NCBI GenBank assembly: GCA_030159235.1
Contig: BSBG01000005.1
Location: 186,001 to 250,000 of the forward strand
DNA: 64,000 nucleotides
Reading direction: 5' to 3'
Source: Bacillus safensis
Lineage (GTDB): Bacteria; Bacillota; Bacilli; Bacillales; Bacillaceae
Shown here piece by piece: positions 46,147 through 54,713 of the stretch (positions are counted from its first letter, which is position 1; every line of letters begins with the position of its first letter). Below the pieces are notes generated by a model. It did not search any database and was not told where the DNA came from. It saw only the letters and a program-made list of their open reading frames with translations. Position numbers and translations under genes: made by a program.

Positions 46147-46737
46147 ATGGATCGAAAAAGGGGAGCCTTGCTTGGTGCGCTTATGATGATAAGCGTGCTT
46201 CTTTTAGTCTCATGCTCAAATGGACAAATCAAGGATGCGTTAAATTATCAAATTGAACCGTTTGAGTTTGAAAACCAAGATGGTCAAAAGGTGTCATTGG
46301 ATGATTTGAAGGGGAAAGTATGGGTGGCAGATTTTATTTTCACAAGCTGTGAAACGATCTGTCCGCCGATGACTGCTCATATGACAGAGCTGCAAAAACG
46401 ATTAAAAGAAGAAAAATTAGATGCGCATATCATTTCCTTTAGCGTGGACCCAGAGGTCGATTCACCGAAAAAGCTAAAAGAATTTGCAAAAGCATATCCA
46501 TTGACCTTTAAAAATTGGGATTTCCTCACGGGATATTCACAGTCAGAAATTGAAAAATTCGCGATGAAAAGCTTTAAAACCATTGTGAAAAAACCTGAAG
46601 ATGAAGACCAAGTGATTCATCAGTCCCTGTTTTTCCTTGTCGATCAAGACGGGAAAGTGATGAAAAATTATGATGGCGTGCAAAACACACCATATGATGA
46701 CATCATCAAGGACATCAAAACGCTGAACCGAAGCTAG
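46147..46737 (+). CDS. ypmQ: SCO1-type copper/thioredoxin-like lipoprotein YpmQ
   Basis: 196 residues. A signal peptide ends in a lipobox (LLVSC near residue 20), so it is a membrane-tethered lipoprotein outside the cell. The SCO1 metal motif is FTSCETICPPM (C-x3-C) with the third ligand His in DQVIHQSLFFL. SCO proteins help assemble the CuA centre of cytochrome oxidase. ATG at 46147 follows AAGGGGATGG. First gene of the ypmQRST group. Confidence 0.9.
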   Translation: MDRKRGALLGALMMISVLLLVSCSNGQIKDALNYQIEPFEFENQDGQKVSLDDLKGKVWVADFIFTSCETICPPMTAHMTELQKRLKEEKLDAHIISFSVDPEVDSPKKLKEFAKAYPLTFKNWDFLTGYSQSEIEKFAMKSFKTIVKKPEDEDQVIHQSLFFLVDQDGKVMKNYDGVQNTPYDDIIKDIKTLNRS

Positions 46738-46806
46738 CATAAGGATGTTCAAATGGCCGAAAACATGATACACTTTTTTAATCAGAAAAAGGAGGGACAT
46801 CATCGT

Positions 46807-47568
46807 TTGAAGGCTCGTTTGATTTTGGTTGTGATGTCTCTAGCTATTGTTCTTTCTGCATGTTCCGCACAAGAGGCTGGCATAAAGGATAAACTAGAAG
46901 ACACACAAAACGTAAAAGAACATATTACTATCGCAGCAGTTGGAGATTCCTTAACAGAAGGAATCGGAGATCAAGATAAAAAAGGCTATGCCGGCATAAC
47001 CCGTGACAAGATAGAAGCGGTAGACGGCGTGCAATCTGTCACTTTAAAAAACTATGCCATTAAAGGCAGTAGAACAGTAGATTTATTAAAAAGATTAAAA
47101 GAAAAAAAGGTGCAAGACGGACTGAAAGACGCTGACTATATTTTCTTTACGATCGGCGGAAATGACTTAATGCATGTTGTTCGTCAAAATGTGCTAAATT
47201 TGACTTTTGCTCCTTTTCAAAAAGAGCAAGGTCCTTTTGAGGAGCGCTTTAAAGCCATTCTGTCTCAACTGAGAGAACAGAATGACCATGCGAAAATCAT
47301 GTATGTCAGCATGTACAATCCCTTTAAGTTCAGTTTGTCTGAGCTGCGAGATATTGATGAAGTCGTCAAAGACTGGAATGCCGCTGCCAAAAAGGAACTA
47401 AAAAAAGACGGCAATGCGGATATGATCAATGTAGCAGATTTATTTGAAGAAGGATCTGATGAAAAATTACTGGCAGATGATGATTTCCACCCAAACCAAA
47501 AGGGGTACTCTCTTATGGCAAATCGTTTATTCTCCGAAGTGAAAAAAGAAGGACTGCCGAAGGAATAG
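46807..47568 (+). CDS. ypmR: SGNH/GDSL-family lipase-like lipoprotein YpmR
   Basis: 253 residues. Signal peptide with lipobox LSACS near residue 18. The SGNH blocks are complete: AVGDSLTEGIGD (Ser), KGSRTV (Gly), TIGGNDLMH (Asn) and DDFHPNQKGYSLMA (Asp-x2-His). It should hydrolyse esters at the outer membrane face; substrate unknown. Start is TTG at 46807, 11 bases from AAAGGAGG, which gives the known family length; the longer frame upstream is not supported. Confidence 0.9.
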   Translation: MKARLILVVMSLAIVLSACSAQEAGIKDKLEDTQNVKEHITIAAVGDSLTEGIGDQDKKGYAGITRDKIEAVDGVQSVTLKNYAIKGSRTVDLLKRLKEKKVQDGLKDADYIFFTIGGNDLMHVVRQNVLNLTFAPFQKEQGPFEERFKAILSQLREQNDHAKIMYVSMYNPFKFSLSELRDIDEVVKDWNAAAKKELKKDGNADMINVADLFEEGSDEKLLADDDFHPNQKGYSLMANRLFSEVKKEGLPKE

Positions 47569-47578
47569 GGTGACATAT

Positions 47579-48145
47579 ATGAAAAAATGGAAAAGCTTAT
47601 TTTTTATTTTACTTGCGATCAATCTAGTGATTGTTCTTGCCTGCGGTATTTTGATGCTGCTGCCAGGCGGTCAATCCGCTTCAACGAAAGAAGTGAAAAG
47701 CGAGTATGCTTTTAATATTTCCAGCTCAAAGGAATCGCTCACCAGCTTTGTCAATGATTATTTAAAAAATCAAGGGTCAAGTGATATGCCAGACTTTCAT
47801 GTAGCAATCGATCAAGATGTGAAAGTGACAGGCGCAATTAAAGCTTTCTCTTCAACGATTGATGCCAACGTCTCATTTACGCCAACTGTTGAAGATAATG
47901 GTGATGTGCTTTTGAAAGTGGATGACTTTTCAATTGGAAAATTGAGCATTCCGATTAGTTTTGTTTTAAGCTACATGGGTCAGTTCTATGAGCTGCCAGA
48001 ATTCGTTCATGTTAAACCGGACCAAAAAACGGTTGAAGTGCGTCTGTCAGAAATGCCACTGACGAACGATATGTATGTCAAAGCAAATAAAATTGATCTA
48101 CAGAACGATGAAATTGATTTCTCATATTATCATCCAAAGCAATAG
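47579..48145 (+). CDS. ypmS: YpmS, DUF2140 membrane-anchored protein
   Basis: 188 residues: one N-terminal membrane anchor (SLFFILLAINLVIVLACGILML), then a beta-rich external domain of the YpmS/DUF2140 type. Ten bases after ypmR. ATG at 47579 has AGGGTG six bases upstream. Function unknown to me. Confidence 0.88.
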   Translation: MKKWKSLFFILLAINLVIVLACGILMLLPGGQSASTKEVKSEYAFNISSSKESLTSFVNDYLKNQGSSDMPDFHVAIDQDVKVTGAIKAFSSTIDANVSFTPTVEDNGDVLLKVDDFSIGKLSIPISFVLSYMGQFYELPEFVHVKPDQKTVEVRLSEMPLTNDMYVKANKIDLQNDEIDFSYYHPKQ

Positions 48146-48169
48146 AACGTGTGAGTCAGGAGTGAAATC

Positions 48170-48367
48170 ATGAAGCGAGTCTATCAATATTTTAGTTTAC
48201 TGTCGTTTTTATTTGCTGCGTACTTTGGCATTACAGCTGCCAATGATTTAAAAGCAGAAAATATCGATCAGTTTTACTTAAATATTGCCTACTGTGCATT
48301 ATTTTTAGGCATCATGATTCTTGCTTTTGATTTTCAAAAGCAAGAAAAAGCTGAAGATGTCTCGTAA
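48170..48367 (+). CDS. ypmT: small two-span membrane protein YpmT
   Basis: 65 residues: two hydrophobic helices (YFSLLSFLFAAYFGITAA and FYLNIAYCALFLGIMILAF). AGGAGTG before the ATG. Last gene of ypmQRST; a terminator follows its stop. Confidence 0.85.
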   Translation: MKRVYQYFSLLSFLFAAYFGITAANDLKAENIDQFYLNIAYCALFLGIMILAFDFQKQEKAEDVS

Positions 48368-48400
48368 GGAGCCTTTTCCATTGAGGAAAGGCTCTTTTTA
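48366..48400. terminator. bidirectional terminator between ypmT and the DUF4397 gene
   Basis: GAGCCTTTTCC and GGAAAGGCTC arms around ATTGA, T run after; the convergent gene ends at 48398. Confidence 0.88.
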
Positions 48401-49063
48401 TATTTGCCGAGACAAGACCACCTTCGCCATAAGCTCTGGCTTTCCGTTAGCAAACCCATGAAGCAGAATCAGGTATGCGCGCTTTGTTTGCAGATGAACT
48501 TTTGGGATATCAAGCAGTACACTTTGAGTGCCAGCGGCTTTCAATTCAAAATGATATTTATTCGGCGTGAAATGATGGAGGTGGGTGCTGTTTACATAAC
48601 CAAGCTCCTTCGAAAGGATTCCTTGGTCTCGTTCATATATATCTATAGAAGGAAGGTCCGGAGACAGCTGTACAAATGTAAGGGCTGACAGGTCTTCTTG
48701 TTTGATCACAGTGTCTTGCTGCTCAGTCAATAGTGCAAAGCCTGCATGAGCACCTGTGATACATAGTGTGTAGGTCTCGCCGCTCTTAAATCTCATGCGA
48801 GAATGAAGGATTTTTTCTTTTGTAGCTAGTTTGAACACTGCTATTTCATAAATTCCTTCATCCCACTCCATATAAGCGGTCAAATGGCTGTAAGGCATTG
48901 TTTTTACAACTTGCTTTTGATTTACATACACAGCGAGCTCACTCAAATCTGGTGCTGCATGAAATAGTCGAATAAAGGCTTTTGATGAAGTGCTGCTTTC
49001 AAGATACCCGTAGGCGGCAGCGAATGGCCGATATGGAAAGTTATGACAAAAGAGCTGCTGCAT
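48398..49063 (-). CDS. DUF4397-domain protein
   Basis: About 221 residues, two tandem DUF4397-like units: FIRLFHAAPDLSELAVYVN near residue 32 and FVQLSPDLPSIDIYER near 130, each followed by a beta-rich half. Such proteins are usually surface or coat associated, but this one has no clear signal peptide from the chosen start. The ATG at 49063 has AAGAAGGG nine bases upstream. The frame stays open to a TTG at 49138 and an ATG at 49114, both without a ribosome site. I do not recall it at this place in B. subtilis 168. Confidence 0.75.
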   Translation of the reverse strand: MQQLFCHNFPYRPFAAAYGYLESSTSSKAFIRLFHAAPDLSELAVYVNQKQVVKTMPYSHLTAYMEWDEGIYEIAVFKLATKEKILHSRMRFKSGETYTLCITGAHAGFALLTEQQDTVIKQEDLSALTFVQLSPDLPSIDIYERDQGILSKELGYVNSTHLHHFTPNKYHFELKAAGTQSVLLDIPKVHLQTKRAYLILLHGFANGKPELMAKVVLSRQI

Positions 49064-49146
49064 ATCATCAATCCCTTCTTTCTCATGCGATGGTGTTTGT
49101 TGTAGCGTATGCATGAAAAAGACGATCTGTATAGGCAAAGAAGCAT

Positions 49147-49173
49147 AGAAAAAAGCCTGACGTAAAACGTCAG
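49147..49173 (-). terminator. terminator of the zinc-ribbon gene
   Basis: GCCTGACGT and ACGTCAGGC arms around three bases; six T residues follow on the minus strand. Confidence 0.9.
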
Positions 49174-49182
49174 GCCTGCATG

Positions 49183-49443
49183 TTAAGAGGGAGAAGAATA
49201 TTGATGGTATTCAGCCAGTTTAATGAATGTTTTCTCATCCTCAATTAAACCACAAACGCCGCACTGGACTTTCATTTGAGGACCTTGATAGCTCATATGA
49301 AAAGGAGAAAGCTGTTCTCCTTCATATCTTTCGACAACCGCTCCTGTTGCAGGATCTAGCTTTACAGGTTCTGAAAGCTGCTCAATGAGATTAAAGCGCG
49401 TTCTGTTTGTTTTACAGTTTGGACAAAGATAAGGGCTTGTCAT
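49183..49443 (-). CDS. small double zinc-ribbon protein
   Basis: 86 residues. C-x2-C pairs near both ends, LCPNCKTNRTRFN and CGVCGLIEDE, form one rubredoxin-like or ribbon zinc site around a 40-residue insert. AGAGGTG is nine bases before the ATG at 49443. No function known to me; it lies next to ypoP and the methionine sulfoxide reductase pair but on its own transcript. Confidence 0.75.
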   Translation of the reverse strand: MTSPYLCPNCKTNRTRFNLIEQLSEPVKLDPATGAVVERYEGEQLSPFHMSYQGPQMKVQCGVCGLIEDEKTFIKLAEYHQYSSPS

Positions 49444-49497
49444 GGTTGATTGCACCTCTTTTTATCCGTAGCATGTCCTGTGCGCTAAAATCTATGC

Positions 49498-49929
49498 TTA
49501 ATCCTTTTGACTTTTATCCAGCTTTTTAAATAATCTGATCATTGTTTTCAGTTCTTCGTCCTCAAATGACTCAAATCGTTCCATAAAGTATTCTGTTTTC
49601 TTTTTCTCGAAATGCTCAGTAATTTCCTTACCCTTATCGGTTAAGTGGATTTTGATGATGCGGCGATCCTCTTTTGAACGGATACGGGTGATCCAGTCCT
49701 TTTCTACGAGTGTGTCAGTCACAGCAGTAATATGACTTGCAGATACGCCAAGAATGGAAGCGAATTCCGTTACTTTTTTTGCACCTTGCTCACGGAGCAG
49801 ATTTAAAATGAGAAATTCATTCCGAGATAATTCGTTTTCGAGCAGGCTGTTAATTTCATAACGGATCTGCTTAAATACGGTCCTCAGTAAAGTATCCATT
49901 TCATACATCATTTGTTTTCTTTGTTCCAA
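49498..49929 (-). CDS. ypoP: MarR-family transcriptional regulator YpoP
   Basis: 143 residues, winged helix-turn-helix: FLILNLLREQGAKKVTEFASILGV, ASHITAVTDTLVEKDWITR, and the wing RSKEDRRIIKIHLTDKGKE. It diverges from msrA with a 137-base gap and is a good candidate to control it. TTG start, eight bases from GGGGG. No cysteine, so if it senses oxidation it does so through a ligand or partner. Confidence 0.9.
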   Translation of the reverse strand: MEQRKQMMYEMDTLLRTVFKQIRYEINSLLENELSRNEFLILNLLREQGAKKVTEFASILGVSASHITAVTDTLVEKDWITRIRSKEDRRIIKIHLTDKGKEITEHFEKKKTEYFMERFESFEDEELKTMIRLFKKLDKSQKD

Positions 49930-50066
49930 TCATTAAACCCCCATTATATTTTAAGATACGACAGAATGCTTTCTTTTATTTTAGGTATACAAGTCGTATC
50001 ATTTTCATTATTTTTTATCATGTTATAATATGATGATACCATTTTTTAAATGAAGGGGGCACTAAT

Positions 50067-50600
50067 ATGTCTGAAAAACAAGAATTAGCCACATTTGCAG
50101 GAGGCTGCTTCTGGTGTATGGTTAAACCTTTTGACGAACAGCCAGGCATTATCAAAGTTGAATCAGGGTATACTGGCGGACATACAGTGAATCCGACTTA
50201 TGAGGAAGTATGTACAAATACAACGGGACATAGAGAAGCGGTTCAAATCACGTTTGATCCTAACGTGTTCCCATATGAGAGGCTGTTAGAATTGTATTGG
50301 CAGCAAATAGACCCAACAGATGATGGCGGGCAATTTGGTGATAGAGGGGAATCCTACCGTACAGGTATTTATGTTCATCATGACGAGCAGCGAAAGCTTG
50401 CAGAAGCATCGAAAGAGCAGCTGAGCCAAAGCGGAATTTTCCAGAAGCCAATCGTTACAGAAATTTTAGACGCAGGTCCTTTTTATCCAGCAGAAGAATA
50501 TCATCAGCATTATTATAAAAAGAATAAAATGCACTACGAACGATATCATGTCGGTTCGGGCAGAGCCGGTTTTATTGAGTCTCATTGGAGTGATAAATAA
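50067..50600 (+). CDS. msrA: peptide methionine-S-sulfoxide reductase MsrA
   Basis: 177 residues as in B. subtilis. Catalytic [14 protein letters not shown] near residue 10; the glutamate and aromatic residues shaping the pocket ([26 protein letters not shown]) are present. It repairs the S epimer of oxidised methionine. Its stop overlaps the msrB start by one base (TAATG). Confidence 0.96.
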   Translation: MSEKQELATFAGGCFWCMVKPFDEQPGIIKVESGYTGGHTVNPTYEEVCTNTTGHREAVQITFDPNVFPYERLLELYWQQIDPTDDGGQFGDRGESYRTGIYVHHDEQRKLAEASKEQLSQSGIFQKPIVTEILDAGPFYPAEEYHQHYYKKNKMHYERYHVGSGRAGFIESHWSDK

Positions 50601-51031
50601 TGGCAAATGAAAAAGAAAAGCGTATAAAAGAATTAAACCGAATGCAGTACGAAGTCACGCAAAATAATGGCACAGAGCCGCCATTTCAAAATGAATTTTG
50701 GGACCATAAAGAAGAAGGTATTTACGTGGATATTATTTCTGGAAAGCCGCTTTTTTCTTCTTTAGATAAGTTTGATGCTCACTGCGGATGGCCAAGTTTT
50801 ACAAAACCGCTTGAAGACAAGGAAGTAGCAGAGAAGGTTGATACGAGTCATGGGATGGTGCGGACAGAGGTTCGCAGCAAAACAGCCGATTCTCATCTTG
50901 GCCACGTTTTCCCTGATGGACCAGGGCCAAACGGCCTTCGGTATTGTATTAACTCAGCCGCTTTGAAGTTTATCCGAAAGGATGATCTTGAAAAAGAAGG
51001 CTACGAGGATTTAAAACATCTATTTGATTGA
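50600..51031 (+). CDS. msrB: peptide methionine-R-sulfoxide reductase MsrB
   Basis: 143 residues. Catalytic cysteine in [11 protein letters not shown], substrate pocket HCGWPSF and [10 protein letters not shown]. The paired C-x2-C zinc motifs of many MsrB proteins are absent, as in B. subtilis MsrB. It repairs the R epimer, complementing MsrA in one operon. Confidence 0.96.
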   Translation: MANEKEKRIKELNRMQYEVTQNNGTEPPFQNEFWDHKEEGIYVDIISGKPLFSSLDKFDAHCGWPSFTKPLEDKEVAEKVDTSHGMVRTEVRSKTADSHLGHVFPDGPGPNGLRYCINSAALKFIRKDDLEKEGYEDLKHLFD

Positions 51032-51037
51032 TCCATT

Positions 51038-51085
51038 AAAAAATCGTCACATGGAAAGCATCTGCTTCCGTGTGACGATTTTTTA
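51038..51085. terminator. bidirectional terminator between msrB and spsM
   Basis: AAAAATCGTCACA..GGAAG and CTTCC..TGTGACGATTTTT arms with a small bulge; T runs on both strands. It reaches the spsM stop codon. Confidence 0.9.
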
Positions 51086-52111
51086 TTTTTTATGATGCGT
51101 ATGATGTAATTGCTTGATGATGTGGAACAGCTTTTCTTTTGTAATGAGAGGTGCTTCATTTGAGGTGTAATTGATTAAGTCGACTTTTTGGAAGGAAGGG
51201 TGCAGATGTGGTCTCGGTAAGATTGCATAAAATTGTTCATGCTCAAACAGTGCATCTGCTTCGTGCGGGAATGTGAGCTCCTCGTGAAGCTTTTCTCCAG
51301 ATCTTTTCCCAACAACGAGAATATCCGGAGATTTAGCATTGATTTGAGTGGCATATTCATGAAACGCTTTTAAGAGATCGGCAAGCTGTAAGGACTCCAT
51401 CTTGAGAATGAAGGTTTCGCCGCCTTTCATCATGATCGCTGCTTGAAGTGTGAGGGAAACAGCTTCTTCAATGGACATAAAAAAACGTGTCATATGAGGG
51501 TCCGTCACAGTCAAAGGTTTTTCATTTAATAGCTGCTGCAGCATGATTGGAATGACGGAACCTCTTGATCCAAGTACATTCCCAAAGCGTACAGAGCAAA
51601 ACATGGTTTTTTGATTTGGAATACTTTCGTTTGCTTGAAAAAATAGTTTTTCTGAAATCAATTTTGTTGCACCCATGGCATTTGTCGGAGAAACCGCTTT
51701 GTCAGTTGAAATGTTGACGACATGACTTACCTCATGTTCGATTGCGGCTTCAATGACGTGCTGCCCGCCGATGATATTCGTTTGAACGGCTTCGAACGGA
51801 TTATCTTCACAAGTGGGTACTTGTTTTAAGGCAGCTGCATGGAAAATGATATCAACCCCTTTGACGAGCTGTCTCACGCGGCTTGCATCCCGGACATCTC
51901 CTAAAGCGAATACGACTTCTGACTGATCTGCGTACTCATTTTTCATCATGTATTGTTTGCTGTCATCTTTGCTGAAGACGATAATCTTCTTTGGAGAGCA
52001 AGCTGTTAATTTATTCACAATTTGCCGGCCGATTGACCCCGTACCGCCTGTAACTAATATCGTTTTGTCACGAAAAAAGGTCTTCAAAGTCGTTTCTATC
52101 TGTTTGGACAT
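51083..52111 (-). CDS. spsM: spore polysaccharide UDP-sugar 4,6-dehydratase SpsM, intact
   Basis: 342 residues, extended short-chain dehydrogenase of the CapD/PseB (UDP-GlcNAc 4,6-dehydratase) kind. NAD motif TGGTGSIGRQIV near residue 22; FHAAALKQVP near 95; VVNISTDKAVSPTNAMGATK carries the catalytic threonine-aspartate-lysine region. In B. subtilis 168 this gene is cut by prophage SPbeta into yodU and ypqP and is rejoined only in the sporulating mother cell. Here the frame is continuous. ATG at 52111 is six bases from GGGGGA. It contributes to spore surface polysaccharide. Confidence 0.93.
   Translation of the reverse strand: MSKQIETTLKTFFRDKTILVTGGTGSIGRQIVNKLTACSPKKIIVFSKDDSKQYMMKNEYADQSEVVFALGDVRDASRVRQLVKGVDIIFHAAALKQVPTCEDNPFEAVQTNIIGGQHVIEAAIEHEVSHVVNISTDKAVSPTNAMGATKLISEKLFFQANESIPNQKTMFCSVRFGNVLGSRGSVIPIMLQQLLNEKPLTVTDPHMTRFFMSIEEAVSLTLQAAIMMKGGETFILKMESLQLADLLKAFHEYATQINAKSPDILVVGKRSGEKLHEELTFPHEADALFEHEQFYAILPRPHLHPSFQKVDLINYTSNEAPLITKEKLFHIIKQLHHTHHKK
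51691..51706 (-). other. SPbeta attB-like 16-base site inside spsM
   Basis: On the minus strand the site reads ACTGACAAAGCGGTTT, coding T-D-K-A-V. The SPbeta attachment core in B. subtilis, as I recall it, is ACAGATAAAGCTGTAT, coding the same residues. Twelve of 16 bases agree, including the central AAAGC. The differences are at third codon positions. Empty target site, no phage sequence nearby. Confidence 0.65.
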
Positions 52112-52362
52112 ATCTAATCCCCCAACTCTCATTTCTCTACTTTGCATCATATGTGAAAGAGCGGCATCCGTTTGAGGAAAAGAACCACTTCACGTATAAA
52201 TTAGGTGAACAAATTATAACCATCTGCTTGTCGTCTTAATAGAATATGGAGAGATAAGAGATCAAATAGAAAAACGAGAGACCTGAACACTTCAGTACTG
52301 CGGTCAGCTTGGGCAAAGAAGAAATCGTAAGAGAGCTTGTGCGCGAGGGGAGAAGAGAATAC

Positions 52363-53085
52363 ATGTATAGGGGAAATCGTATTTTGACTATGATACCAGC
52401 ATTTAGAAGTCAGCACGACCAGCATGATGAACACATACGCATATTGGCAGAGAGGCCGCTCATCTATTGGACCATTCAGCCGTTACTGCAAATGATTGAA
52501 TTAGATGAAGTCATCGTCTCCTCAGAGGATGTCAATACTCAAATCATTTCATCTCACTACGGAGCAAATGTGATTGAACTGCCAAGTACACATGTAACAA
52601 AGCAAGACCCTTCGCTATTAGCTGTGAAGCATGCGCTTGCTTATTTAGAGCGGGAGGGGAAAACCTTTGATATTGTTCTATATCTGCATCCATCCACTCC
52701 TTTAAGACAGCCGGTAGATATCGAGAAGTGCTTGCAGCTTTTAATAGAAGGGGGATATGATTGTACGGCATCTTTTACAGAGGCGCTAGAAAATCCAAAT
52801 GAAACATGGACACTGCATGAAAACAATGAAGCTACTTTATATAAGGACAATCATTACTTTTTCATGCCAAAGCATGAGCAGCCATATACGTATGGCCGTC
52901 TAAATGGAGCGGTATATGCTTTTCATGCTCATTACGCAAAAGAGTGCATTCATTCCTTTTTAGAAGGCTCTGTCGGGGCATATATGATGGATCATACGCG
53001 GTCACTTGTGGTGAAACAGGAAGCAGAGTGGAAAGAGGCTGAGAACATCTTATTGGCTCGGCGAGATGCGGAAGGTCATGTATAG
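52363..53085 (+). CDS. cytidylyltransferase-like protein of spore polysaccharide synthesis (NeuA/SpsF type)
   Basis: 240 residues of the CMP-sugar cytidylyltransferase family. The start MYRGNRILTMIPAFRSQ corresponds to the usual IPARGGSK nucleotide loop but the glycines and lysine are not kept. Later motifs hold better: ERPLIYWTI, DEVIVSSED, LYLHPSTPLRQPVDI and RLNGAVYAF. ATG at 52363 behind GGGGAGAAG is preferred to a TTG at 52309. Divergent from spsM, it replaces the yodU-side neighbours of 168. Altered loop residues leave activity open. Confidence 0.75.
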   Translation: MYRGNRILTMIPAFRSQHDQHDEHIRILAERPLIYWTIQPLLQMIELDEVIVSSEDVNTQIISSHYGANVIELPSTHVTKQDPSLLAVKHALAYLEREGKTFDIVLYLHPSTPLRQPVDIEKCLQLLIEGGYDCTASFTEALENPNETWTLHENNEATLYKDNHYFFMPKHEQPYTYGRLNGAVYAFHAHYAKECIHSFLEGSVGAYMMDHTRSLVVKQEAEWKEAENILLARRDAEGHV

Positions 53086-53113
53086 CATAGGTCATGTATA
53101 AGCTAGCAACAAG

Positions 53114-53142
53114 AAAAAGCGCCCTGTCATAGGGCGCTTTTT
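53114..53142. terminator. bidirectional terminator between the cytidylyltransferase-like gene and cgeB
   Basis: AAAAAGCGCCCT and AGGGCGCTTTTT arms around GTCAT; perfect and symmetric. Confidence 0.93.
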
Positions 53143-54089
53143 ACGATCTCATATAGCCTGTGCGGCATCGTATCAAATGTATTCCAGCGAACGACTTGCT
53201 CGTAGTTGTTCAGTGCGACCGCCTTTCTTTTCCCCGCATTTGATCCATAGTATTCAATCTGTTCTATCAAATTGTCTTCATCTTTGTAATAAGCGAAGCT
53301 TGAAAAAGCATGCGGCGGATGTAGATCCGTCAATTGAAAACTTCCAGTTGCAGCAATGTCAAACGCTCTGTTATTGAGGCTCACATTTTGAATCATGGCT
53401 TTGTTTTTGTTATAGGCAAATTGAGCCGGTCTGTGCGGATTCAGGACAATCGCTGTTTTCTGATAGATGTCCGCCATTTGCTGAGGACTCAGCCAATGGG
53501 TCATAAGTGTGAAATCACGATATTGTCTCCGTGCTTTATTTAAATGTCGGTGCCATTCCTTACCTGCAACGAGCATACGCCATTTGTTTTGCTGCAAGAG
53601 TGTATCGATGGCTTTCATGCGGTTGGGATAAGGGTAGCCAACGAGTGCAATGTCGTAGATGCACATCTCTTTTGGTGATTCGTTTTTCTGAAAGACACGT
53701 GTATTTGTCGGAATGGGAAAGTAGTGCGCATGATCAGTGCCCAATTGTTTGTAAAATGGCAAAATCCCTTCGTCAATTGTTAATATGAGCTGCGCATCTC
53801 GGGCGCAAGCAGCTGACACATCTGTATAAAAGGGATCTTCTGTCATCCATAGAACGATTGGGATTTTTTCTTGTTTGAATTGATGAAGCACTTCTTTCGG
53901 AACATGATCACCGATCATCATCAAAACAAAATCCGGAGAAAATGTCCGGATTTTGTGCATGTCAGTGGGGAGAGATTCTCTATCAATCTTTACACAAGAA
54001 AAAGGGGAATCAATGAAGCTTTCTTCTATCCATTGATCAAACATGTGATAGATTCCGCCGTAGCCAGAACTGATATAAAGAAGCTTCAT
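53127..54089 (-). CDS. cgeB: spore maturation glycosyltransferase-like protein CgeB
   Basis: 320 residues. N-terminal Rossmann half (MKLLYISSGYGGIYHMFDQW), then a GT-B type C-terminal half with YQKTAIVLNPHRP and NNRAFDIAATGSFQLTD, the donor-binding region of CgeB-family enzymes. In B. subtilis cgeAB act in the mother cell to build the outermost spore layer. It starts 15 bases after cgeA and shares its transcript. Confidence 0.9.
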   Translation of the reverse strand: MKLLYISSGYGGIYHMFDQWIEESFIDSPFSCVKIDRESLPTDMHKIRTFSPDFVLMMIGDHVPKEVLHQFKQEKIPIVLWMTEDPFYTDVSAACARDAQLILTIDEGILPFYKQLGTDHAHYFPIPTNTRVFQKNESPKEMCIYDIALVGYPYPNRMKAIDTLLQQNKWRMLVAGKEWHRHLNKARRQYRDFTLMTHWLSPQQMADIYQKTAIVLNPHRPAQFAYNKNKAMIQNVSLNNRAFDIAATGSFQLTDLHPPHAFSSFAYYKDEDNLIEQIEYYGSNAGKRKAVALNNYEQVVRWNTFDTMPHRLYEIVKSAL

Positions 54090-54104
54090 GATGACCCTCT
54101 CACT

Positions 54105-54506
54105 TTAAGATGTGAACGTAACACTTTCAACTTTATCTACATCTAATAGAGTCGTTGCCGAGCCTGTAGGTGTAACTGAACTTTCTTGTGTTACAAATAC
54201 AACACCTGTCGCAGCATCGAATGATACAAATTGAACTGGCCCAATTAAATCTCCTGAGTCAGTGACAATGCTAATCACTGTTCCTGGTGTAAGTCTTGCA
54301 AAGATCCATCTTGCTGGCTGAGATACATCGAGTGTTGCAGCAGAATCTGATGGTGATGCCTCAGCTGCCACTTCACTTAATAAATCGTTTAATTTTTCTT
54401 CCACTTGAACTCCTCCTTCTTCGAGATTAACTGTTAACGCATGACTAAGTGGTTTGAAAATCACTTTCAATAATTCTTTTTTTAATTCGGCACGCTTGTC
54501 GCTCAT
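54105..54506 (-). CDS. cgeA: outer spore crust protein CgeA
   Basis: 133 residues, equal to B. subtilis CgeA. Helical head ([13 protein letters not shown]), a Ser/Ala/Thr linker, then a beta-rich tail, [21 protein letters not shown]. CgeA is the outermost known crust protein and a platform for glycosylation. A possible SigK promoter lies about 50 bases upstream. Confidence 0.85.
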   Translation of the reverse strand: MSDKRAELKKELLKVIFKPLSHALTVNLEEGGVQVEEKLNDLLSEVAAEASPSDSAATLDVSQPARWIFARLTPGTVISIVTDSGDLIGPVQFVSFDAATGVVFVTQESSVTPTGSATTLLDVDKVESVTFTS

Positions 54507-54551
54507 TTTTTCCCCATCCTTTCTTCATCAATTCAAACTCACCCCTATGTA

Positions 54552-54573
54552 TATGCTATTCACTTTTTTTTGT
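54552..54573 (-). promoter_or_regulatory. candidate SigK promoter of cgeAB
   Basis: On the minus strand ACA (54573-54571) and CATA (54555-54552) are at SigK spacing. Matches are short; the known SigK/GerE control of cgeAB supports it. Confidence 0.4.
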
Positions 54574-54670
54574 ATAAGCAGAACGCTGATTCCTTGTTCT
54601 TTTTTTCATTTAATCATTTCACACATTTTTAAAAATGTTTTCAAATGCTGAGGCTAAATGAAGCGGTTCT

Positions 54671-54679
54671 CATACTCTA
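54671..54679 (+). promoter_or_regulatory. candidate SigK -10 of cgeCD
   Basis: CATACTCTA fits the SigK -10 pattern CATAnnnTA completely. No AC-type -35 at the usual distance, as expected where GerE activates. Confidence 0.55.
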
Positions 54680-54713
54680 GTAAAGATTAAATGTGAAGAG
54701 AGAGGGATTATAA

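Noticed and set aside
52201-52434. 77-codon minus-strand frame between spsM and the cytidylyltransferase-like gene
   Set aside because: No ribosome site; overlaps the start of the divergent gene; sequence without family-like pattern.
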